A stretch of DNA of 64,000 bases from Roseicyclus marinus (GCF_036322625.1 NZ_AP027266.1:871001-935000), one strand, 5' to 3'; shown: positions 1 to 8,724, counted from the stretch's first letter. The notes: generated by a model not told the origin, from the letters alone. A program made the numbers and translations.

Positions 1-1
1 T

Positions 2-190
2 ACCGCAGCCGTCCTGTCGGCGATCATCATCGCGCACATCTACATCGGCTCGGTCGGCATGGAAGGTGCGTTCGACGCCATGGGCTCGGGTGAGGTCGAC
101 GAGAACTGGGCCAAGGAGCATCATTCGCTCTGGGTCAAGGAAGTGAAGGGCGAAGCTGCCTCCGAAGCACGCCCGCACCCGGCCGAGTGA
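2..190 (+). CDS. Formate dehydrogenase gamma subunit (3' end only)
   Basis: Partial gene entering from the left edge; 62 codons and a TGA stop are visible. The start of this piece is a hydrophobic helix containing a His (IIIAHIYIG), as in the last membrane helix of the cytochrome b subunit of membrane-bound formate dehydrogenases. A polar tail with the stretch ENWAKEHHSLWVKE follows, typical of the gamma-subunit C-terminus. In the family this subunit anchors the dehydrogenase in the membrane and passes electrons from formate to quinone. Identity rests on this short tail plus the downstream mrp-like gene, fdhD and mob/moe genes. The catalytic subunits would lie upstream of the window. Confidence 0.75.
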   Translation, partial: TAAVLSAIIIAHIYIGSVGMEGAFDAMGSGEVDENWAKEHHSLWVKEVKGEAASEARPHPAE

Positions 191-212
191 CGGTGCGTTA
201 GGAAATCCGCTG

Positions 213-245
213 TTCGGCCCCGTGCGAAGACCGCGCGGGGCCGAA
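213..245 (+). terminator. Terminator-like hairpin after the formate dehydrogenase gamma gene
   Basis: A perfect 10-bp inverted repeat (TTCGGCCCCG at 213-222 and CGGGGCCGAA at 236-245) with a 13-nt loop lies in the 83-bp gap before the next gene. There is no T-run, so it may attenuate or protect the mRNA rather than fully terminate transcription. Confidence 0.4.
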
Positions 246-273
246 TGCACCTCAAGCCCGATGGACGGAACCC

Positions 274-1365
274 GTGTCTGACACGAACGACAACCTGGTG
301 ATCGAGGCGTTGCGGGGCCTGACGCTGCCCGACGGGACGCCGCTTGTCGCCACGGACCGCCTGTCCGGGGCAACGGTCGACGGCCATCGCGTCAATCTTT
401 CCATACGGACAAATCCCGCCGAAGCCGCCTCGCTGGCCGCTTTGCGCGATGAGGCGGAAGCGCGCCTGCGCCGCCTGCCGGGTGTGACAAGCGCCTTTGT
501 CGTCCTGACCAGCGAGACGCAAAGCCCGAAACCCGCCCCACCGTCCCTGACCATGCCAAAAGCCGAAAAGGCCGATCCGCTCGCCTCTGTCGGGCATGTG
601 ATCGCCGTCGCCTCGGGCAAGGGGGGCGTGGGCAAATCCACCACGACCGTCAATCTGGCGCTGGCGCTGCGGGCGCAGGGCAAGTCGGTCGGCATTCTCG
701 ATGCCGATATCTACGGCCCATCCTTGCCGACCCTTCTCGGGCTCCATGGCAAGCCGCAGGCGGCGGGCCGGAAGCTCAAGCCGATGCAGGCCTATGGTCT
801 CAAGGCGATGTCCATGGGACTGTTGGTCGAAGCCGAGGCCGCGATGGTCTGGCGCGGGCCGATGGTCATGTCCGCGATCACGCAGATGATGGCCGATGTG
901 GAATGGGGCGCGCTCGACATCCTTCTGGTCGACATGCCCCCCGGCACGGGCGATGCGCAGCTGGCGCTTGCGCAGGGCACGCGGCTCTCGGGGGCCGTGA
1001 TCGTGTCGACACCTCAGGATCTGTCCCTGATCGATGCACGGCGCGGCATATCGATGTTCCGCAAGGTCGATGTGCCGATCCTCGGCATCGTCGAGAACAT
1101 GGCCCATTTCATCTGCCCCGATTGCGGGGGCGCGCATGCGATCTTTGGCCAAGGCGGGGCCGAGGCAGAGGCAAGCCGGCTTGCCGTGCCCTTCCTCGGG
1201 GCCATTCCCCTGACCATGGACCTGCGTGCCGCCTCGGACGCGGGTCAACCGATCACCGCTCGCGATCCCGACGGACCGCTGGGCAGACTTTACCAACAGA
1301 TTGCCCGGTCCGTTCTGGCCGGGCTCGAACCCCGGCAGCGGGCGGCACAACCGACCCGCACCTGA
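274..1365 (+). CDS. mrp: Mrp/ApbC family iron-sulfur cluster carrier ATPase
   Basis: 363-aa cytosolic P-loop ATPase of the Mrp/NBP35 family, which binds a [4Fe-4S] cluster and hands it to apo-proteins. An N-terminal MIP18-like (DUF59) domain covers about residues 1-85. The deviant Walker A motif GKGGVGKS is at 115-122, followed by DADIYGPS, and the metal-binding CPDC motif has Cys281 and Cys284. The start is GTG at 274; the nearby ATG at 261 runs into a stop after six codons. Its place between formate dehydrogenase and fdhD suggests a role in loading Fe-S clusters into the dehydrogenase, but the family is a general carrier. Family confidence is high; the specific client is inferred. Confidence 0.9.
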   Translation: MSDTNDNLVIEALRGLTLPDGTPLVATDRLSGATVDGHRVNLSIRTNPAEAASLAALRDEAEARLRRLPGVTSAFVVLTSETQSPKPAPPSLTMPKAEKADPLASVGHVIAVASGKGGVGKSTTTVNLALALRAQGKSVGILDADIYGPSLPTLLGLHGKPQAAGRKLKPMQAYGLKAMSMGLLVEAEAAMVWRGPMVMSAITQMMADVEWGALDILLVDMPPGTGDAQLALAQGTRLSGAVIVSTPQDLSLIDARRGISMFRKVDVPILGIVENMAHFICPDCGGAHAIFGQGGAEAEASRLAVPFLGAIPLTMDLRAASDAGQPITARDPDGPLGRLYQQIARSVLAGLEPRQRAAQPTRT

Positions 1366-1378
1366 CAGGAGACCAACA

Positions 1379-1534
1379 ATGAAAGCTTTTCTCGCCTCCG
1401 TGATCTTTGCCATCGCTCTCGCAGCCGGCGCGTCCTTTGTTCTGAATGACAGCTACCAGACCCCGGCATCGGCTGCCTTCACCACCGAAGGCGCGCGCGT
1501 GGGCGATCCCGGCTCGAACCTGCTGACCAACTGA
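1379..1534 (+). CDS. Small exported protein of the formate dehydrogenase locus
   Basis: 51-aa ORF starting 13 nt after the mrp stop, with a good ribosome-binding site (AGGAG at 1367-1371). It begins MKAFLASVIFAIALAAGASF, a clear N-terminal signal or membrane segment, and ends with a polar tail of about 25 residues (GARVGDPGSNLLTN). There is no Cys and no domain I recognise. Spacing and strand place it in the mrp/WD40-cytochrome/fdhD transcription unit. It may be a small accessory peptide of the membrane-bound dehydrogenase; that function is a guess. Confidence 0.7.
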   Translation: MKAFLASVIFAIALAAGASFVLNDSYQTPASAAFTTEGARVGDPGSNLLTN

Positions 1535-1555
1535 TCCAACGGGGTCCCGCCCATC

Positions 1556-2809
1556 GTGTTGCGTCTTGTTCGCACCCTGCTGTGCGCGGGGGCATTTGTT
1601 TGCATGGGTCTTACCGCAGCAGCGGCGCAGGGCACGTCAGGTCATGCGGGGCCTGTCAGCGCCTTGGCCACCGATGGTGAACGGCTGGTGTCAGGCGGTT
1701 TCGACGGGCGCGCGATACTTTGGTCGCCCGATCTGCAGACCGCGCGGGGCGTCGAGCGGTTCCATGACGGCAATGTCACGGCGACGGCGCTGCTGCCCGA
1801 TGCCCGGCATCTGACGGCGGGACAGGACGGGCGCGTCGCGCTTTGGGGTGATGCAGGCGATCTGCTCTTTGCCACGCCGCACGGCATCTCCCCGGTCGCA
1901 GCGCTGGCCCTGTCGCCGGACCACACGGTGATCGCCGTCGGGTTCTGGGACGGGCGGCTGGTGCTCATGGATATCGAGGGGCGCGAGATTTCGAGTGTGC
2001 AGGCCCATGCCGGTCGGCTGGCGGGGCTGGCCTTTTTGCCCTCGGGCGATCTGGTCAGCGTTGGCGGGGATCTGCGCTTTGTCCGGTGGGATGGGAGCCT
2101 GTCGGTTCAGGCCAGCGCAGGCCTGCCCGATCTTCCCAACGGATTGGCACGTGTCGGCGACAGGCTGGCGGTGATCTTTGCCGAGGGGGCGCTGCGGCTC
2201 TTCTCGCCCGAGGGCGAGGTGCTGCCCGAACGGTTCCTGAGCGAACGGCCCTTGGTCGCTGTCACGGCCTCGCCCGATACGGTCGCGGCGGCAGCGGTTG
2301 ATGGCACGATCTGGATACTTGGGGCCGAAACCTTGCAGGTCCGGGCCGAAATCGCGCCCGAGGGCGGGCCGGTCTGGGCCTTGGCGCTGGCGGGCGACAC
2401 CTTGGTTGCCGGCGGGGCATCGGGAACGATACGCCGCCACGCCACCGCCGATGGCGCGCGGATCGGTCAGGCGCAGAGCATGATGGCCGATGCCTATGAC
2501 GACGGTAGCCGCGGGGCCGAGGTCTGGCGGGCCTGTGCCATCTGCCATTCGCTGGAACCGGGTGATCATTCCCGCGCGGGGCCGAGCCTGCATGGCATTT
2601 TCGACCGGCCCATCGCTTCGGTCGAGGGATACGCTTTTTCGCCCGCGTTGCGGGATCTCGATATCGTCTGGACGCCGCGCACCGTGGCCGAATTGTTCGA
2701 GGTTGGGCCCGAGATCTATACGCCGGGTTCGCGCATGCCCGATCAGCGTGTCGCCGATGCTTCCGACCGGCAGGCGCTGGTCGAGTTTCTGGAGCGCGCC
2801 AGCCGCTGA
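1556..2809 (+). CDS. WD40-repeat protein fused to a C-terminal cytochrome c domain
   Basis: 417-aa protein with a signal peptide (residues 1 to about 24, ending AAAAQG), so probably periplasmic. Residues 28-310 are WD40-like beta-propeller blades with recurring GH-, L-x-S/T-G-G-x-DG and I/A-x-LW patterns. The last ~100 residues form a class I cytochrome c domain: heme motif CAICH at 327-331 and a probable axial Met394 in the RMPDQR stretch. The start is GTG at 1556. Position between formate dehydrogenase and fdhD suggests a periplasmic electron carrier or assembly factor for that enzyme. The fold assignments are solid; the exact role is unknown. Confidence 0.85.
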   Translation: MLRLVRTLLCAGAFVCMGLTAAAAQGTSGHAGPVSALATDGERLVSGGFDGRAILWSPDLQTARGVERFHDGNVTATALLPDARHLTAGQDGRVALWGDAGDLLFATPHGISPVAALALSPDHTVIAVGFWDGRLVLMDIEGREISSVQAHAGRLAGLAFLPSGDLVSVGGDLRFVRWDGSLSVQASAGLPDLPNGLARVGDRLAVIFAEGALRLFSPEGEVLPERFLSERPLVAVTASPDTVAAAAVDGTIWILGAETLQVRAEIAPEGGPVWALALAGDTLVAGGASGTIRRHATADGARIGQAQSMMADAYDDGSRGAEVWRACAICHSLEPGDHSRAGPSLHGIFDRPIASVEGYAFSPALRDLDIVWTPRTVAELFEVGPEIYTPGSRMPDQRVADASDRQALVEFLERASR

Positions 2810-2870
2810 AGCGCGCTGGCCCCTCCCGGCCCATGCGCTATACATCAAGAACCACCACGCAGGAGCCTTC

Positions 2871-3746
2871 ATGCTTCCCAAGCTGCCCTTGTTGCCCGAT
2901 CCCACCGCCGCGCGCCTGACGCGTGCGGTGCGCGGGCATGATCACACCGGCGCGGAGGTGGAATTGGCCGTGGTCGAGGAACGACCGCTGACCATCTACC
3001 TCAACAGCCAGGAAATCGTTACCGCCATGACCATCGGGGATTACCCCGAATACCTGGCGCTGGGGTTCTTGCGCAATCAGGGCATGCTGCGCGATGGCGA
3101 CCGGGTGACGGGCGTCGAATATGACGAGGATATCGAAACCGTCGTCGTGCGCACCGACCGCCAGACAAGTTACGAAGACAAGCTCAAGAAGAAAACCCGC
3201 ACCTCGGGCTGTGCGGTGGGCACCGTATTCGGCGACATGATGGAGGGGTTGGAGGGCGTGACCCTTCCGCAAGCGGAGCTGCGCACAAGCTGGCTTTACG
3301 CGCTCTCGCGGCAGATCAACACGCTGCCCTCGCTCTACCTGACGGCTGGCGCGATCCATGGCACGGTGCTGTGCCAGGCCGATAATGTGCTGGTCTACAT
3401 GGAGGATGTCGGGCGCCACAACGCGGTCGACAAGATCGCGGGCTTCATGCTGCGCCATGATGTGCCTGCGGCTGACAAGATCCTCTACACCACGGGCCGC
3501 CTGACCTCGGAAATGGTGATCAAGACGGCGATGATGGGAATTCCGATCCTTGCCTCGCGCTCAGGCTTTACCGCCTGGGGGGTGGAAATCGCGCAACAGC
3601 TTGGGCTGACGCTGATCGGGCGGATGCGGGGTCAAAGGTTCGTGTGCCTGTCGGGCGAAAGCCGCCTGATCCGCGATGCCGATCTGTCCGCTGTCCCCGA
3701 CGAGGAACGCCGCCACCGCCGCAAGGGCGCGGAGGATGACGGATGA
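2871..3746 (+). CDS. fdhD: FdhD, formate dehydrogenase accessory sulfurtransferase
   Basis: 291-aa FdhD-family protein. In the family it moves sulfur from a cysteine desulfurase onto the molybdenum of bis-MGD, which activates formate dehydrogenase. The ATG at 2871 has AGGAG at 2861-2865; the reading frame stays open upstream, but that part overlaps the previous gene. Family features include LNSQEIVTAMTIGDYPEYLA near the N-terminus and the mid-protein GRHNAVDKI and SGRLTSEM-like (here TGRLTSEMVIK) stretches. The sulfur-carrying loop reads SGCAVG: Cys114 is present, but the second Cys of the CxxC seen in E. coli FdhD is Gly117. It overlaps mobA by 4 bp (ATGA), indicating translational coupling. 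Confidence 0.93.
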   Translation: MLPKLPLLPDPTAARLTRAVRGHDHTGAEVELAVVEERPLTIYLNSQEIVTAMTIGDYPEYLALGFLRNQGMLRDGDRVTGVEYDEDIETVVVRTDRQTSYEDKLKKKTRTSGCAVGTVFGDMMEGLEGVTLPQAELRTSWLYALSRQINTLPSLYLTAGAIHGTVLCQADNVLVYMEDVGRHNAVDKIAGFMLRHDVPAADKILYTTGRLTSEMVIKTAMMGIPILASRSGFTAWGVEIAQQLGLTLIGRMRGQRFVCLSGESRLIRDADLSAVPDEERRHRRKGAEDDG

Positions 3747-4354
3747 GCGCGCCGCTTGGGGTCATTCTGGCCGGTGGGCGGGCTACCCGCATGGGTGGCG
3801 GCGACAAGGGTCTGCGCATGGTGGGCGGTCGGCGCCTGATCGATCACGTGATCGACCGGCTTGGCCCCCAATGCGGGGCCATGGCGATCAATGCCAATGG
3901 CGATCCCGCGCGGCTTTCGGAATTCGGGCTGCCGGTCGTGGCCGACAGCCTTGCCGATCATCCGGGGCCCTTGGCCGGGGTTCTGGCGGGGCTGGATTGG
4001 GCGGCGGGGCAGGGGGCCACGGCCATCGTGACGGCCGCGGCCGACACGCCCTTTTTCCCAAAGGATCTGGGGGCGCGGTTGATGGCCTCCGCCGGTCCCT
4101 CGGGGCTTTGCCTGGCGGCAAGTCCGGACGAAACGGGCCGCGTGCAGCGCCACCCGACCTTTGGCCTTTGGCCCGTGGCGCTGCGCGACGATCTGCGCGC
4201 GGCGCTGACGGCCGGGTTGCGCAAGATCGTGATCTGGACCGATGGCCATGGCGCGGGGCAGGCGGTCTTTGACAGCACGCCCTTCGACCCGTTCTTCAAC
4301 GTGAACACGCCCGAGGATATCGCGGCTGCCGAAGCGCTGATGGGCGCGGCATGA
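3743..4354 (+). CDS. mobA: MobA, molybdenum cofactor guanylyltransferase
   Basis: 203-aa nucleotidyltransferase that joins GMP to molybdopterin to make the MGD cofactor required by the DMSO-reductase family, including formate dehydrogenase. The N-terminal nucleotide-binding motif is GVILAGGRATRMGGGDKGL (LAGG-x3-RMGG-x-DK). The HPTFGLWPVAL and FFNVNTPEDIAAAE segments are typical MobA signatures. Length is normal. Its start overlaps the fdhD stop and its stop overlaps the mobB start (ATGA each), so the four cofactor genes form one operon. Confidence 0.95.
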   Translation: MSAPLGVILAGGRATRMGGGDKGLRMVGGRRLIDHVIDRLGPQCGAMAINANGDPARLSEFGLPVVADSLADHPGPLAGVLAGLDWAAGQGATAIVTAAADTPFFPKDLGARLMASAGPSGLCLAASPDETGRVQRHPTFGLWPVALRDDLRAALTAGLRKIVIWTDGHGAGQAVFDSTPFDPFFNVNTPEDIAAAEALMGAA

Positions 4355-4842
4355 GGGTCTATGGCGTCACCGGCTGGAAGAACACCGGCAAGACCACGCT
4401 GACCGAACGGTTGGTGGCGGAACTGGTGGCGCAGGGTCTGCGCATCTCGACCGTCAAGCATGCCCATCACGCGACCGAGATCGACCACCCCGGCCGCGAC
4501 AGCCATCGCCACAGGGAGGCGGGTGCCGGGCAGGTGATCGTCGCCTCGCCCGTCCGCTGGGCGCTGATGACCGAATTGCGCGGGGCGGGGGAGCCGCCGC
4601 TTGCTGATCTTCTCGCCCATCTCGATCCTTGTGACCTCGTCCTGATCGAGGGTTACAAGACCGCCCCGCATCCCAAGATCGAAACCCACCGCAAGGCGGC
4701 GGGCCGTGATCTTCTGGCCCTGCAGAACCCCACGATCCGCGCCATCGCGAGCGACGGGCCGGTGGACAGCGCCTTGCCGCGCTTCGATCTGGACGATGTC
4801 GCGGGCATCGCCGCCTTCATCCGCGCGGAGGTGGGGCTGTGA
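4351..4842 (+). CDS. mobB: MobB, MGD biosynthesis GTP-binding adaptor
   Basis: 163-aa P-loop protein with Walker A GWKNTGKTTL near residue 6, then the STVKHAHH segment and the VLIEGYK Walker-B-like strand, all characteristic of MobB. MobB helps MobA in MGD synthesis and is not strictly essential in E. coli. It overlaps mobA and moeA by 4 bp at either end. Confidence 0.94.
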   Translation: MRVYGVTGWKNTGKTTLTERLVAELVAQGLRISTVKHAHHATEIDHPGRDSHRHREAGAGQVIVASPVRWALMTELRGAGEPPLADLLAHLDPCDLVLIEGYKTAPHPKIETHRKAAGRDLLALQNPTIRAIASDGPVDSALPRFDLDDVAGIAAFIRAEVGL

Positions 4843-6122
4843 GCGACGCGTTGATCCCACCGCGCCTGCGCAACGATTGTTTCGCCATGCCGCAGGGTGT
4901 GGCCTGGGTGCCCGTCGATGAGGCGCTGGCGCTGTTGCGCGCGCGGCTTCACGCGGTGACGGGCATCGAGGATGTGGCCACGTCAGGGGCGCAGGGTCGC
5001 ATTCTGGCGGCACCCGTCACCGCGCGCCGGTCGAACCCGCCGCGCCCCAATTCCGCCGTCGATGGCTATGGGTTCGCCCATGACGCGACGGGGGACGGGG
5101 TGCAGCGCCTGCCGCTTGTGCCCGGTCGCGCGGCGGCCGGCCAACCCTTTGACGGGGCGGTGCCGCCCGGTCATGCCCTGCGCATCCTGACGGGCGCGAT
5201 CCTGCCCGATGGGATCGATACCGTCGTGCTGGAGGAAGATTGCGCCACCGATGGGCAGGTCGTGGCCTTTGACGGGCCGGTCAAGCGCGGCATCAACACC
5301 CGCAAGGCGGGCGAGGATGTGACCGAAGGCGCAACAATCCTGCCTGCCGGTCGTAGGCTCACCCCCGCCGATCTGGCGCTTTTGTCGGCTGTCGGCGTGG
5401 CGCAGGTGACTGTTCATCGCCGCCTGCGGGTGGGTGTTCTGTCCACCGGGGACGAGCTTTTGCCCGATCCCGGCACGGACGCCGCGCCGCACCAAATTTT
5501 TGATGCCAACCGCCCCATGCTCCTGGCCTTGATCGAGGCATGGGGGTACGAGCCTGTCGATCTGGGCCATGCGCCCGATGATGCGGCGATCATCGCCGCG
5601 CGGCTCGATCACGGGGCGCAGCAGGCCGATGCGATCCTGACCTCGGGCGGCGCTTCGGCGGGGGACGAGGACCATGTCTCGCGCCTGTTGCGCGAGCGCG
5701 GCACCTTGTCGAGCTGGCGGATCGCGGTCAAGCCGGGCCGCCCCTTGGCACTGGCGCTCTGGGGTGGGGTTCCGATCTTCGGCTTGCCGGGAAATCCCGT
5801 GGCGGCGCTGACCTGTGCCTTGGTCTTTGCCAGACCTGCGCTGTCGCTTTTGGCCGGGGCGGGATGGGTCCAACCCCAAGGCTTCACTGTGCCTGCGGCC
5901 TTCACCAAGACAAAAAAGGCCGGGCGGCGCGAATTCCTGCGCGCGCGCCTGACAGAGGATGGCGCGGCAGAGGTTTTCGCCTCCGAAGGGTCGGGGCGGA
6001 TATCAGGTCTCAGCTGGGCCACGGGGCTTGTCGAATTGCCGGACGAGGCCTGCACCATCAAGCCGGGTGATCCGGTGCGCTATATCCCCTATGCCTCTTT
6101 CGGGATCACGTCCGCCGGATGA
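4839..6122 (+). CDS. moeA: MoeA, molybdopterin molybdenumtransferase
   Basis: 427-aa enzyme that inserts molybdate into adenylylated molybdopterin. The start is GTG in a GTGA overlap with mobB. Recognisable family segments are NSAVDGYGFA near residue 70, the STGDEL motif of the MogA-like domain, TSGGASAGDEDHV, KPGRPLALAL and GLPGNPVAAL. The C-terminal beta-barrel domain follows. Its 3' end overlaps the convergent tusA gene by 17 bp. It is the last gene of the fdhD-mobA-mobB-moeA operon. Confidence 0.95.
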   Translation: MSDALIPPRLRNDCFAMPQGVAWVPVDEALALLRARLHAVTGIEDVATSGAQGRILAAPVTARRSNPPRPNSAVDGYGFAHDATGDGVQRLPLVPGRAAAGQPFDGAVPPGHALRILTGAILPDGIDTVVLEEDCATDGQVVAFDGPVKRGINTRKAGEDVTEGATILPAGRRLTPADLALLSAVGVAQVTVHRRLRVGVLSTGDELLPDPGTDAAPHQIFDANRPMLLALIEAWGYEPVDLGHAPDDAAIIAARLDHGAQQADAILTSGGASAGDEDHVSRLLRERGTLSSWRIAVKPGRPLALALWGGVPIFGLPGNPVAALTCALVFARPALSLLAGAGWVQPQGFTVPAAFTKTKKAGRREFLRARLTEDGAAEVFASEGSGRISGLSWATGLVELPDEACTIKPGDPVRYIPYASFGITSAG

Positions 6123-6336
6123 GATAGGCCTGCGCGCCGTCGCCCGCGTCCTCGACCCCCAAAAGCTCGTGACCGCTTTCGGCGCAAAAGTGGGGCACAT
6201 CCACAACGGCGGCCGGATCGCTGGCCAGAAGTCGCAGAACCTGCCCCGGTTGCATGGATTTCAACCGCTTGCGCGCCTTCAAGACCGGCAGCGGGCAGAG
6301 CAGGCCCAATGTGTCCAGCGTCGCATCCTCGACCAT
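6106..6336 (-). CDS. tusA: TusA-family sulfurtransferase
   Basis: 76-aa sulfur-carrier protein of the TusA/SirA/YeeD family. The signature CPLPVLKARKRL starts at Cys14, the expected persulfide-carrying residue, and is followed by the typical second half (LLASDPAAVVDVPHFC). TusA relays sulfur for tRNA thiolation and molybdenum cofactor. Next to fdhD and mob genes, a role in delivering sulfur to FdhD or Moco is plausible but not shown. It is transcribed towards moeA and overlaps its end by 17 bp. Confidence 0.9.
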   Translation of the reverse strand: MVEDATLDTLGLLCPLPVLKARKRLKSMQPGQVLRLLASDPAAVVDVPHFCAESGHELLGVEDAGDGAQAYLIRRT

Positions 6337-6600
6337 CTGTGCCTCATGTTCCGTGCAGGTCCGCGTTCTTGCAGACCTCGCTATCCTGCACCGATGTGCT
6401 AGTGCAAGTGTCGCGCAGTTCGCAAGGTCATGAAGACTGGCCGGGCGCGTCCGATCCGTGGCCGCAGCAGACGTGCGGCGCCATCCTGTCCGGCTTGGGT
6501 GTATTGTTCCTGTTTCTTGGCGACAGAGGCGCCGACGCGCTTACCGCGTGGTGCCGCCTCTCCCATCCCCATATCGCTGTCATGGCAGCCCGACCCGGTC
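6337..6600. other. Intergenic region between tusA and the sensor kinase stop
   Basis: 264 bp upstream of tusA on the minus strand. It contains several TGCA-containing short repeats around 6390-6415 that could belong to the tusA promoter. I see no convincing ORF or RNA gene. Confidence 0.4.
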
Positions 6601-8415
6601 TTACCCGGTGCCAAGATCGAGCGTCACCTGCGTTCCCTTGTCGTCCGTCCCGGCCTGAAAAAGCAGTTTCCAGCCTTCGGCCTTTGCACGCTGTCGCATG
6701 TTTTCCAGCCCACGTCCCCGGTAATGGCCTTTGGGGTCGAAGCCCTGCCCGTTGTCGCGGATCGCGATCTGGCCCGTGCCGTCCTGTTCGCCCCCTGTGA
6801 CCGCGACATGGATCGCTTGGGCACCGGAATGGCGGATCGCATTGGCGACAGCCTCCTGCATGATGCGCGCGGCCTGCAACATCTGGCGTGGGCGCAGGTA
6901 GATGCGGCGAGACGCGTCGAGATCCCAGGTCAGATCCAGCGATAGATGCCGCGCGCGCGCCGCGATCCGTTCCAGCAGGCTGCCCAACACCGACCACAGG
7001 CTTTCGCCCTCGGCATCGAGGCTGTTGATCAGGATGCGCAGGTCGGCAAGGCAATCCTCGATCACCTCCACCGCCTCGGTCGCGGGAACATCGCCGCCGC
7101 GAAGCCGCATCTTACCGATCGCCAGCGTGTTGCCGAACCCGTCGTGGATATCCTTCAGAAGCGCTTCGCGTTCCGCGATGCGGGCCTTTTCGCTCGCGGC
7201 TTCCAACAGTGTCTGATTTGCGCGGCGCAGCGCCTGTTCGCTGATTTTCTGGTCGGTGATGTCCTGGATGACCCCTTCCCAGATCCATGTTCCGTCCGCC
7301 ACTTGCCGAGGAATGGATTCCGCCACGATCCAACGCACCTGCCCGTCGACCAAAAGGCGCGTTTCCTCACGGAACGGTTTCCTGTGAACGAAGGCATGGG
7401 CGTTCTTCTGAACCCAGTCGTCGTAATCATCCGGATGCACACATTCAAAAGCACTCAACGGATCGGCCCGCGCCGTCTCTGCGTCGAGCCCCATGATCTC
7501 CAGGAACCTGCGGCTCATGAACCGAAACTGCGCGAGCTCGTCTCCCGGTTCGAGCACCATAGTATAGGTCCCGATCGGAATGTTCTCGGTAAGCTCGTAG
7601 GCCGTTTGCGCCAAGATGACCTTGCTTTCATCCAGCGCGTCGCGCAGCGCCGCCGCTTCAGCCGTCACCCGCTCCAGCTCTTCCATCACAGTTGTCACAT
7701 CGTAGCTGAACCCCATGAGGCTCAGGGGCTTGCCCGTCGCATCTCTTTCGCCAATCCCGGCTAGAACCCGTCGCCAGCGCCATGTCCCGTCCGCATTAAG
7801 CCTCCGGTAAAGCAGCATGGCGGATTGCCGGGTGCCTCGCTCCATTTCGCCCATGATATGCAAGACATCTTCTCGATCCTCGGGGTGGAGAAGCATTTCC
7901 CATTTTGCGCGGTCCATGGTGAGTTTTGGGATGTCTTCGTCGAATGTCAGAACTCTGCCGCTCGGATCCCACTGGTTTTCTTGCCGCAAGATGTCATAGC
8001 GCACCATCACCGCCTGCGCGGCTTCCAGAACTGCCGCGAAAGCACGGTTGAGGTCGCCAGCCTCGGGCAGTTTCGTCAGGGTTCCGATCCATGTCGTGTC
8101 CGCTGTCGACGAAACAACCGGCTGCACGTCGATCGTCACGATGCGGATTTCCCCGCTGACCAGCAGACGTCCTTGCCAAGACATGTCTTGCGTGATGTCG
8201 GGATCGTGGAAGGCCGCATCGAAATCTGCGCGATCTTCGGGGTGAATCCTTTGGCACAAGGTGTCCCAAAGCCCGGTCGGCGCGCCCGGATCGACATCGA
8301 GGATCTGATACAAGGCCTTGCTGGCCGACCGGATGCGAAAGACGCCATTGGCGTTTCGATCGAGGCTGAAACCTGCTGTTGAGACTTGCGGTGATTTTTC
8401 GCCGGGCAAGGTCAT
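6601..8415 (-). CDS. PAS-domain sensor histidine kinase, NarX-like (HisKA_3)
   Basis: 604-aa soluble kinase with no membrane segment. Three PAS-like sensor regions lie at about 25-115, 155-245 and 280-392; each ends with the usual W-x-G/R strand pattern and the last ends in GVIQDITDQK. A short coiled coil leads to the dimerisation/phosphoacceptor helix, with His424 in KDIHDGFGNTL, the HisKA_3 type used by NarX/DegS kinases. The ATP-binding domain at about 500-604 shows EAVANAIRHSGA (N box), RDNGQGFD (G1) and GRGLENMRQRA (G2). Such kinases usually pair with LuxR-type response regulators, but none is adjacent; the nearest is at 24799. The signal is unknown and a cytosolic redox or metabolite cue is likely. 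Confidence 0.88.
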   Translation of the reverse strand: MTLPGEKSPQVSTAGFSLDRNANGVFRIRSASKALYQILDVDPGAPTGLWDTLCQRIHPEDRADFDAAFHDPDITQDMSWQGRLLVSGEIRIVTIDVQPVVSSTADTTWIGTLTKLPEAGDLNRAFAAVLEAAQAVMVRYDILRQENQWDPSGRVLTFDEDIPKLTMDRAKWEMLLHPEDREDVLHIMGEMERGTRQSAMLLYRRLNADGTWRWRRVLAGIGERDATGKPLSLMGFSYDVTTVMEELERVTAEAAALRDALDESKVILAQTAYELTENIPIGTYTMVLEPGDELAQFRFMSRRFLEIMGLDAETARADPLSAFECVHPDDYDDWVQKNAHAFVHRKPFREETRLLVDGQVRWIVAESIPRQVADGTWIWEGVIQDITDQKISEQALRRANQTLLEAASEKARIAEREALLKDIHDGFGNTLAIGKMRLRGGDVPATEAVEVIEDCLADLRILINSLDAEGESLWSVLGSLLERIAARARHLSLDLTWDLDASRRIYLRPRQMLQAARIMQEAVANAIRHSGAQAIHVAVTGGEQDGTGQIAIRDNGQGFDPKGHYRGRGLENMRQRAKAEGWKLLFQAGTDDKGTQVTLDLGTG

Positions 8416-8724
8416 TGGAATGCCTTTCTGGTCCTTCGAGAAAACAGCCCCACGAACGACACGCGAGCCGACACCTGCGATTTGAGGTGACGATCTACAG
8501 ACAGTCCTGCACCGAAATCACCTTAGCAAAATTCGCCATGAAAATAAGAACTTTGAAGCGGTTAAGGCATCGTCGGTCCAAGTCCAATATCCCTACGGAG
8601 GGGCATTCCGCGACAGTCTGTCGGGCGTGATTATGGATATGGGCACACCCGCCCTCATCGTTAGCCATCTACACCCAAAGGGACCGCCCGGTACAGGTGC
8701 GGCGAGAAAACGGAACGGGGGGAC
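8416..8724. other. Divergent promoter region, sensor kinase / small protein
   Basis: 309 bp between the divergent kinase (minus) and small ORF (plus). A notably A/T-rich stretch around 8515-8565 contrasts with the GC-rich surroundings and is the likely promoter area. No ORF is supported. Confidence 0.45.

Noticed and set aside
121-1413. 430-codon minus-strand ORF opposite mrp
   Set aside because: Arg/His/Gly-rich shadow; mrp on the plus strand has Walker A and CxxC motifs.
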